This document shows positions 5,800 through 11,684 of a DNA stretch of 11,684 nucleotides, one piece after another. Source of the stretch: Pseudomonadota bacterium (GTDB lineage: Bacteria > Pseudomonadota > Alphaproteobacteria > Sphingomonadales > Sphingomonadaceae); NCBI GenBank assembly GCA_023433445.1, contig JAEZCS010000085.1:1-11684 (forward strand), read 5' to 3'. Below the pieces are notes generated by a model. The model worked only from the letters and a program-made list of their open reading frames with translations. It had not been told where the DNA came from and ran no database searches. Numbering within the stretch: the stretch's first letter is position 1; every line of letters starts with the position of its first letter. Both the position numbers and the translations under genes were made by a program.

Positions 5800-6582
5800 T
5801 CAGGACTGAAGAGCGACGCTGGCTGCAACCCCTACAGGCATGGATGTGCCCGCCACCGCCTCGCCGATCAGCAGCAGGGTCGGGTCTTCGTCGCTGATCG
5901 TCGCGACCAGGAAGGCAAGCGCCGACAGCTTCCCCCGGATCAGGCGCTCGGTGGGCAGGGAGACGTTCACCGCCACCATCACCGGCGTTTCAGGATCGCG
6001 TCCGGCGGCAATCAGCTGGCGGCTGATCTCGCCAGCAGCAGCACGCCCCATATAGATGCCGAGCGTGCCGCCGGGCCGGGCCAGCGCCTCCCAATCCAGC
6101 TTCAGCGGCTCACCGGCCTTCAGATGCGCGGTCACCAGCGTCAGACCGCGTGCCTTGCCCCGCAGGGTGAGCGAGGCGCTGCCACTGGCCGCCGCCGCGC
6201 TCGCCGTGGTGATGCCGGGACAGATGCGGAAGCGGATACCGTCGGCAGCGAGATGCTCCATCTCCTCCGCCGAGCGGCCAAAGACGGACGGGTCGCCGCC
6301 TTTCAGGCGCACGACGCGCTTGCCCGCCTTGGCTGCGGCGAGGAGCAGGTCGTTGATGCTTTCCTGCGCCTTGCTATGGCGGCCCGAACGCTTGCCGACG
6401 CTCACCCGCTCGACGCCGTCGGGGATAAGGTCCAGCACGCCCGGCCCGACGAGCGCATCATAAAAGACGATCTCCGCCGCCGCGATCAGTTTCTCCGCCT
6501 TGCGCGTCAGCAGGTCCGGGTCACCCGGCCCCGCGCCCACCAGCCACACTTCACCCGGGGCAATAAGGTCATTCGGCTGCAT
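5800..6582 (-). CDS. cobA: Uroporphyrinogen-III C-methyltransferase (SUMT, CobA)
   Basis: The enzyme moves two methyl groups from S-adenosylmethionine to uroporphyrinogen III, making precorrin-2, the common precursor of siroheme and cobalamin. Its 260 residues match the single-domain SUMT length. Motifs are LVGAGPGDPDLLT (14-26), YDALV (41-45), GKRSGRHS (63-70), RLKGGDPSVFGR (92-103) and CPGITTA (121-127). The segment after this, GSASLTLRG, departs from the usual YAGIPLTHRG, a change I believe occurs in some alphaproteobacterial members. It lacks the CysG dehydrogenase/ferrochelatase domain, so siroheme must be finished by another protein outside the window. The start overlaps the end of nasA by 14 bases, so it is the last gene of the nir-nas operon and most likely supplies siroheme for NirB. 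Confidence 0.92.
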   Translation of the reverse strand: MQPNDLIAPGEVWLVGAGPGDPDLLTRKAEKLIAAAEIVFYDALVGPGVLDLIPDGVERVSVGKRSGRHSKAQESINDLLLAAAKAGKRVVRLKGGDPSVFGRSAEEMEHLAADGIRFRICPGITTASAAAASGSASLTLRGKARGLTLVTAHLKAGEPLKLDWEALARPGGTLGIYMGRAAAGEISRQLIAAGRDPETPVMVAVNVSLPTERLIRGKLSALAFLVATISDEDPTLLLIGEAVAGTSMPVGVAASVALQS

Positions 6583-9181
6583 GAAGCGTCTCCTGCGGAA
6601 GTTGGGCGAGGATGTTGGCGAGTGCGGGGCGGCAGGACCCGCAATTGGTGCCCGCGCCGATCGCCTTGCCGATAGCGGGCACGTCGACCAGGCTCTGGTC
6701 GCGAATGGCGGCGACGATCTGGTTCAAACCGATGTCAAAGCAGACGCAGATGGTCGGCCCCTTGTCCGGCTGATTGCCGGGGCCGCGCGCCGCAAGCACC
6801 GACGCGCCCACCTCTTCCGCTTGCAACTGACCGATCAGCCAATCGCGCGAGGGGAGCAGGCCGGTGCGCGTCACGAACAGCACGGCGGCCAGCTTGCCAT
6901 CGCGGATGATCGCAACGCGGCGAGTACCGCGCGTCATGTCTACCGCTTCGACGCGGTCGCCCTTGGGCAGGCTGGCTTCGAGGCGAACGGGGTCACCATC
7001 GCCCGCGACTTCGTAGAGCGCGCCGCCCGGCACCGTCACCTTGGTGGCCCAAAGGCAGGGCAGCTTTACTGGCTGCTCGCCGCGCAGGATCAGGAAGCCC
7101 TTCCACTCGGTCGCCACCTTTTCGACGCTGGCCGGGGTGGATTTGAAACCCGGCTGGCCCGAATGAGGATCGACCAGCGGGCGCGGCAGCAGGCCGGTGC
7201 GGCCGCCCGTGGAAATCTGATCGGTCCAGTGGATCGGCGTGAAAATCTCGCCCCGGCGCTGGCCCTCGCTGAATGCCACGCGGAATATGCTGTTGCCCTG
7301 CGCGGTCTGCACGCGGGCAAGGTCGCCATCGCAAATGCCGAGATCACCGGCGTCCTGCGGGTGGATTTCGACCAGCGGTTCCTCGCGGTGACGCGCCAGC
7401 TTGGGCGCAAGACCGGTGCGCGTCATCGTGTGCCACTGGTCGCGATAACGCCCGGTATTGAGCGTCATCGGCCACTGTTTCAGCGGCTCCTGCAACTCCA
7501 TCTGCTTGGCGAGGACCAGCCGCGCCTTGCCATCGGGGGTAGAAAAGCGCCCATCGGCAAAGGGCTTCTCACCACCCCAGCGGAACGGCTCCATCGCCTC
7601 ATAGGCGTCGTTGCCGATCGTCGCCTGGGCACGCAGGTTCAGCACACGCGCGCCATCATTCTGATAGGCGGTCAGGCGCGCATGTTCGCGCCAGATGTCG
7701 GCAGGCCGGTCATAGGCGAAGGCATTGCGCCACCCCATGCGGCGGGCGACTTCCTTGACGATCCACCAATCGGGCTTGGCCTCGCCGGGCAGCGCCAGGA
7801 AGGGGCGCTGGCGGCTGATGGTGCGGTCCGAATTGGTGACGGTGCCGTCCTTCTCCCCCCACCCAGCGGCGGGCAGGCGGACGTGGGCATGGACGCTGGT
7901 GTCCGTGTCGGCGATGATATCCGACACGACCAGGAAGGGCACCGCCTCCAGCGCCTCGCGCACCCGGTTGGCGTCCGGCAGCGACACGGCGGGATTGGTC
8001 GCCATCACCCACAGCGCCTTGACCCGCCCTTCGTTGATCGCGCGGAACAGGTCGACGGCTTTCAGGCCCGGCTTGGTCGCCATGTTCGGCGCGGCCCAGA
8101 AGCGGCCCACCCGCTCCACATTTTCCGGCGCGAAGTCCATGTGGCTGGCGAGCGTCGAGGCCAGCCCGCCCACCTCGCGGCCGCCCATGGCGTTGGGCTG
8201 GCCAGTGATGGAGAAAGGCGCCGCGCCCGGCTTGCCGATGCGGCCGGTGGCGAGGTGGACGTTGAGGATCGCGTTGACCTGATCGGTGCCGCGGATCGAC
8301 TGGGTGATGCCCTGGCTGAACAGCGTGACCGTGCGCGGGGTGGCGGCGAACAGCTTGAAGAACTGCTCCAGCAGCGCAGGTGCGATGTCGCTAGTCTTGG
8401 CCGTGGTCCACAGGTCATGGCCGGTACGGATATGCTCCCAGAAACCCTCCGGGGCATTGAGATGGTCGGCGATAAACGCGGGATCGGTGATCCCCTCGGC
8501 ATCACACCAGGCCAACAACCCGTTCATCAACGCAACGTCCGTGCCCGGCTTCACCGGCAAATGCAGGTCCGCACCCTCGCAAGTCTCTGTACGACGCGGG
8601 TCAATGACCACCAGCTTGGTGCCGCGTTCCGCCCGCGCTGCCTGAATACGCTGATAGACGATCGGGTGGCACCAGGCGGTGTTGGAGCCGACCAGCACGA
8701 TCAGGTCCGCCTCCTCCAGATCGTCATAGGTGGCAGGCACGATGTCCTCGCCAAAGGCGCGGTTGTGGCCTGCAACGGCGCTCGACATGCAAAGGCGGCT
8801 GTTGGTGTCGATGTTCGCCGTGCCGATGAAGCCCTTCATCAGCTTGTTGGCGACATAATAATCTTCGGTCATCAACTGGCCGGAGACATAAAAGGCTACG
8901 CTGTCGGGACCGTAGCGATCCACCGTCTCGCGAAACTTCTTCGCGACCAGATCCAGCGCCTTGTCCCAGCTGGCCCGCTTGTTGCCGATCATCGGATGCA
9001 GCAGGCGGCCTTCCAGCCCCACCGTCTCGCCCAGATGCGTGCCCTTGGAACAGAGGCGGCCAGCATTGGCCGGGTGCGCCTCATCGCCCTTGATGATGAC
9101 CGACCGAGCCCCGGTCGGCGTGGCCGAAATGCCGCAACCGACGCCGCAATAGGCGCAGGTGGTGCGGATGGCCTGGTTCAT
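6569..9181 (-). CDS. nasA: Assimilatory nitrate reductase catalytic subunit (NasA)
   Basis: This 870-residue cytoplasmic molybdoenzyme reduces nitrate to nitrite. An N-terminal [4Fe-4S] site is formed by cysteines 9, 12, 16 and 44 (CAYCGVGC and RLCSKG). Cysteine 131 in NSRLCMSSAV matches the molybdenum ligand of the Nap/Nas group. Molybdopterin-binding stretches follow, including VGSNTAWCHPI, and a C-terminal dinucleotide-binding region (TRTGLAPKLARHREEPLVEIHP). A BFD-like [2Fe-2S] domain closes the protein, with cysteines 812, 814, 847 and 850 (CxC-x32-CxxC). There is no twin-arginine signal, which excludes periplasmic NapA. Length fits Klebsiella-type NasA. The start at 9181 is chosen because AGAGG precedes it by about 8 bases and the Fe-S motif follows at once; the upstream start at 9235 lacks support. 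No separate NasB/NasC flavoprotein is in the window, so its electron donor is not visible. Confidence 0.95.
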   Translation of the reverse strand: MNQAIRTTCAYCGVGCGISATPTGARSVIIKGDEAHPANAGRLCSKGTHLGETVGLEGRLLHPMIGNKRASWDKALDLVAKKFRETVDRYGPDSVAFYVSGQLMTEDYYVANKLMKGFIGTANIDTNSRLCMSSAVAGHNRAFGEDIVPATYDDLEEADLIVLVGSNTAWCHPIVYQRIQAARAERGTKLVVIDPRRTETCEGADLHLPVKPGTDVALMNGLLAWCDAEGITDPAFIADHLNAPEGFWEHIRTGHDLWTTAKTSDIAPALLEQFFKLFAATPRTVTLFSQGITQSIRGTDQVNAILNVHLATGRIGKPGAAPFSITGQPNAMGGREVGGLASTLASHMDFAPENVERVGRFWAAPNMATKPGLKAVDLFRAINEGRVKALWVMATNPAVSLPDANRVREALEAVPFLVVSDIIADTDTSVHAHVRLPAAGWGEKDGTVTNSDRTISRQRPFLALPGEAKPDWWIVKEVARRMGWRNAFAYDRPADIWREHARLTAYQNDGARVLNLRAQATIGNDAYEAMEPFRWGGEKPFADGRFSTPDGKARLVLAKQMELQEPLKQWPMTLNTGRYRDQWHTMTRTGLAPKLARHREEPLVEIHPQDAGDLGICDGDLARVQTAQGNSIFRVAFSEGQRRGEIFTPIHWTDQISTGGRTGLLPRPLVDPHSGQPGFKSTPASVEKVATEWKGFLILRGEQPVKLPCLWATKVTVPGGALYEVAGDGDPVRLEASLPKGDRVEAVDMTRGTRRVAIIRDGKLAAVLFVTRTGLLPSRDWLIGQLQAEEVGASVLAARGPGNQPDKGPTICVCFDIGLNQIVAAIRDQSLVDVPAIGKAIGAGTNCGSCRPALANILAQLPQETLHAAE

Positions 9182-9295
9182 GCTCTTACCTCTTCTTCCC
9201 GAGGGACAAGAATTGGGTGGAGGCGCTTGCCGCAAGGGATGGCCAGCACGGCGCCCCCACCCTGGTCCCCGCCGTTGTGGCTGGGGACCGGAAGC
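9182..9295 (-). promoter_or_regulatory. nirD-nasA intercistronic region with a strong hairpin
   Basis: This is the only sizeable gap, 114 bases, in an otherwise overlapping operon. On the minus strand GGTCCCC (9283-9289) pairs with GGGGACC (9264-9270). Inside it a 3-bp GCC/GGC stem closes a five-base loop after a single bulged base. An 11-base palindrome, CTTGCCGCAAG, lies at 9226-9236, and the nasA ribosome site is near 9190. There is no T-run after the hairpin. It may protect or process the mRNA, or tune nasA relative to nirBD; this is inference. No clear promoter was seen. Confidence 0.5.
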
Positions 9296-9640
9296 TCACG
9301 CAGCCGCCTTCATCGTCGCAGGACGAGCGATCAGGATGCGGCCGTCCTCTTGCTTGACGGCGATGGTCGGCGTGCAGCCTTCGTCCGCGCCCTGCGCCTC
9401 GCCCGTTTTAAGGGCGATGTTCCAGTTATGCAGCGGACAGGCGACGCTGTGGCCATGGACGATGCCCTGGCTCAGCGGTCCCTTCTTGTGCGGACATTCA
9501 TTGACCAGCGCAAAGACGGTGTCGTCGCTGGTGCGGAAGACGGCGATTTCCTTTTCGCCTGCAATCTGCACCGTGCGGGCGCCACGCTGGGGAATGTCGG
9601 CCAGCGTTCCGATGTCGATCCATGTCGTCATGTCGTTCAC
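9296..9640 (-). CDS. nirD: Nitrite reductase small subunit (NirD, Rieske type)
   Basis: The small subunit of the cytoplasmic NADH-dependent nitrite reductase is 114 residues long, normal for NirD. It has a Rieske fold with all four [2Fe-2S] ligands: cysteine 49 and histidine 51 in ECPHKKGPL, cysteine 68 and histidine 71 in ACPLHNW. The E. coli NirD, as I recall it, lacks these ligands, so this copy belongs to the ligand-bearing branch and probably holds a real cluster. The start ATG at 9640 overlaps the nirB stop (ATGA type), so the two are probably translationally coupled; a second ATG at 9631 is possible. An alternative reading as a stand-alone Rieske ferredoxin is less likely given the position right after nirB. 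Confidence 0.93.
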   Translation of the reverse strand: MNDMTTWIDIGTLADIPQRGARTVQIAGEKEIAVFRTSDDTVFALVNECPHKKGPLSQGIVHGHSVACPLHNWNIALKTGEAQGADEGCTPTIAVKQEDGRILIARPATMKAAA

Positions 9641-11684
9641 TCCGCAGCGATGGCGATGGGTTCAAGATGCTGGTGCAGCTCGGCATGTTGGCCTGCTGCA
9701 CGCTCCGCCCATGGATCGTCCTGGCTGAAGCTCTGCGAATAGAGGAAGCGGCTGCGCAGAGCCTCGCGGCCTGCCTCATCTTCCACGATCCGCTGCTTGA
9801 TATACTCGACGCCCACCCGCTCGATCCACGGCGCCGTCCGCTCCAGATATCGCGCTTCCTCGCGATAGAGCTGGGTGAAGGCGGCGCAATAGTCCATCGC
9901 CTCCTGCTCGGTCGCGACCTTGCACAGCAGGTCGGTGGCGCGGACATGGATGCCGCCATTGCCGCCGACATGCAGCTCATAGCCGCTATCCACGCAGACC
10001 ACGCCAAAATCCTTGATCGTCGCTTCCGCGCAGTTGCGGGGGCAGCCGGACACAGCGATCTTGAACTTGTGGGGCATCCACGATCCCCAGGTCATCCGTT
10101 CGATCTTGACGCCAAGGCCGGTCGAATCCTGCGTGCCAAAGCGGCACCATTCGGACCCGACGCAGGTCTTCACCGTGCGCAGCGACTTTCCATAGGCGTG
10201 ACCCGACACCATGCCCGCGGCATTCAGGTCGGCCCAGACAGCGGGCAAATCCTCCTTCTTGATGCCGAAAATGTCGAGCCGCTGGCCGCCGGTGACCTTC
10301 ACCATCGGCGCATCATATTTCTCGACCACATCGGCGATCGCGCGCAATTCACGCGGGTTGGTCAGGCCACCCCACATGCGCGGCACGACCGAATAGGTGC
10401 CGTCCTTCTGGATGTTGGCGGGCATCCGCTCATTGACGAAGCGGCTCTGCTGATCGTCCTGATATTCGCCCGGCAGCGCGCAGAGCAGATAATAGTTCAG
10501 CGCAGGGCGACAGGACGAGCAGCCATCGGGCGTCGACCAGTGCAGCTTCTGCATCACTTCGGGGATAGAGCGCATATTCTGCGCCACGATCTCGCGACGA
10601 ACATCGTCATGGGCAAAGCTGGTGCACTTGCACATGGTCTTGGGCCCCGACTGCACGTCATCGCCCAGCACCACCGCCAGCAGGTTCTCGACCAGACCGG
10701 TGCACGAACCGCAGCTGGCCGAAGCCTTGCAAGTCCCGCGCACCGCATCCAGGCTGCAAGCACCCTTTTCGATGCAGGCGACGACCTGGCCCTTGCTGAC
10801 GCCGTTGCAGCCGCAGATCTCGGCATCGTCCGAGAGCGCCGCAACGGCCGCCTTAGGGTCCAGCGCGCCTCCTCCAGAGGCGAAGGCCTGTCCGAAGATC
10901 AGCAGGTCGCGGATGTCGGCAACGTCTTCCTCGCGCTTCAGCAGGTCGAAATACCAGCCGCCGTCCGCCGTGTCGCCGTAGAGCACCGCGCCGACGATCT
11001 TGTCGTCCTTGACCACAACGCGCTTGTAGACGCCCCGCGAAGCGTCGCGCAGGACGATATCCTCGCACCCCTCGCCGCCCGAGAAATCACCGGCGGAGAA
11101 GACATCCAGCCCGGCAACCTTGAGCTTGGTCGAAGTGACCGAACCCTTGTAGCCCGTATGCTGGTTGGTCAGGCCATCGGCCAGGCTGCGGCACATATCC
11201 CACAGCGGCGCGACGAGGCCATAGACATTGCCGTCATGCTCGACGCATTCGCCGACCGCCAGCACATCGGGGTCGCTGGTGACCATATGATCGTCGACCT
11301 TGATGCCGCGATTGACCTCCAGACCAGCTTCGCGGGCAAGCGCGGTCGCGGGCCGGATGCCAACCGCCATGACGACCAGGCTGGCGGGGATTTCGCGGCC
11401 GTCCTTCAGCCGCACGCCCTCGACCTTGCCGTCACCATAGATTTCTTCGGTGTTGGTGCCTGTCAGGATGGTCTGGCCGCGCCCTTCCAGCGCAGTCTTG
11501 AGCAGCCAGCCCGCCGCTTCATCCAGCTGCCGCTCCATCAGCGTGTCCATCAGGTGGATGACCGTCACCTTCATGCCGCGCAGGGTCAGGCCATGCGCCG
11601 CTTCCAGCCCCAGCAGACCGCCGCCGATCACCACCGCATTGCCGCCGCCATTCGCGGCCTCCAGCATGGTGTCGACATCCTTCA
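9637..11684 (-). CDS. nirB: NADH-nitrite reductase large subunit NirB (5' end outside window)
   Basis: The enzyme reduces nitrite to ammonium with NADH in the cytoplasm. About 681 residues are visible and the frame is open to the window edge; compared with the usual 810-850, roughly the first 130 residues are missing. Numbering from the methionine at 11667, domains in order are: the NADH-binding fold AVVIGGGLLGLEAA (11-24) of the flavoprotein part; a BFD-like [2Fe-2S] domain (C285, C287, C319, C322); a second similar cysteine set (C346, C348, C383, C386); a nitrite/sulfite reductase ferredoxin-like half-domain (about 420-490); and the siroheme/[4Fe-4S] site with C502-x5-C508 and C542-x3-C546. 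It leads the visible operon nirB-nirD-nasA-cobA. The promoter lies beyond the right edge. Confidence 0.95.
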   Translation of the reverse strand, partial: KDVDTMLEAANGGGNAVVIGGGLLGLEAAHGLTLRGMKVTVIHLMDTLMERQLDEAAGWLLKTALEGRGQTILTGTNTEEIYGDGKVEGVRLKDGREIPASLVVMAVGIRPATALAREAGLEVNRGIKVDDHMVTSDPDVLAVGECVEHDGNVYGLVAPLWDMCRSLADGLTNQHTGYKGSVTSTKLKVAGLDVFSAGDFSGGEGCEDIVLRDASRGVYKRVVVKDDKIVGAVLYGDTADGGWYFDLLKREEDVADIRDLLIFGQAFASGGGALDPKAAVAALSDDAEICGCNGVSKGQVVACIEKGACSLDAVRGTCKASASCGSCTGLVENLLAVVLGDDVQSGPKTMCKCTSFAHDDVRREIVAQNMRSIPEVMQKLHWSTPDGCSSCRPALNYYLLCALPGEYQDDQQSRFVNERMPANIQKDGTYSVVPRMWGGLTNPRELRAIADVVEKYDAPMVKVTGGQRLDIFGIKKEDLPAVWADLNAAGMVSGHAYGKSLRTVKTCVGSEWCRFGTQDSTGLGVKIERMTWGSWMPHKFKIAVSGCPRNCAEATIKDFGVVCVDSGYELHVGGNGGIHVRATDLLCKVATEQEAMDYCAAFTQLYREEARYLERTAPWIERVGVEYIKQRIVEDEAGREALRSRFLYSQSFSQDDPWAERAAGQHAELHQHLEPIAIAAE

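Noticed and set aside
9182..9235. An 18-residue N-terminal extension of nasA
   Set aside because: The ribosome site AGAGG and the immediate start of the Fe-S motif favour 9181; the upstream segment is low-complexity and Pro/Gly/Arg rich.
9226..9236. The palindrome CTTGCCGCAAG as a regulator operator
   Set aside because: It is too short and has no second copy. It lies downstream of nirD without a visible promoter, so it is noted only within the intercistronic region.
6500..9742. A 1080-codon open frame on the plus strand across cobA, nasA and nirD
   Set aside because: It is the antisense shadow of three well-supported genes. It has no recognisable domain, is rich in Arg/Gln/His/Ala as expected of GC-rich antisense frames, and crosses several gene boundaries.

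Overview
The window looks like a chromosomal stretch of a GC-rich alphaproteobacterium, most likely a member of the Sphingomonadaceae. The evidence is codon and protein style, the gene order nirB-nirD-nasA-cobA, and intergenic palindromic repeats that resemble those of sphingomonads. The family placement is an inference from memory of such genomes; no search was run. Two known metabolic modules lie side by side, with a molybdenum-cofactor gene between them.

Left module, about 27-5170: vitamin B12 (cobalamin) uptake. A composite palindromic repeat (27-135) sits at the left edge. It is followed by btuD (ATPase) and btuC (permease) on the minus strand, which overlap by a few bases. btuF (periplasmic binding protein) is on the plus strand, divergent from btuC across only a few tens of bases. 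btuB (TonB-dependent outer-membrane receptor) is on the minus strand and convergent with btuF. Upstream of btuB is a textbook cobalamin riboswitch (4901-5104, minus strand) with all main conserved boxes and a perfect 7-bp closing stem. It identifies B12 as the likely substrate of the cluster. A possible sigma70-type promoter lies just upstream of the riboswitch.

Middle: mobA (5180-5716, plus strand) is divergent from btuB. It encodes the guanylyltransferase that makes the Mo-bis-MGD form of the molybdenum cofactor. Its stop codon lies inside a long imperfect hairpin (5713-5775) that fills most of the gap to the convergent cobA.

Right module, about 5800-11684, all on the minus strand: assimilatory nitrate reduction. 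In transcription order it holds nirB (NADH-nitrite reductase large subunit, 5' end cut by the window), nirD (small subunit with an intact Rieske site), nasA (nitrate reductase with a C-terminal [2Fe-2S] BFD-like domain) and cobA (uroporphyrinogen-III C-methyltransferase). CobA makes the precursor of siroheme, needed by NirB, and MobA matures the cofactor of NasA, so these genes form one functional set. CobA also catalyses the branch step shared by siroheme and corrinoid synthesis.

I see no phage, insertion-sequence transposase, CRISPR array, tRNA or rRNA, and no broken gene. I found no convincingly new system. The points worth a second look are regulatory and structural: the riboswitch covers only btuB, the btuF/btuCD promoter space is very tight, several hairpins or repeats occupy the junctions, and NirD keeps its Rieske ligands.
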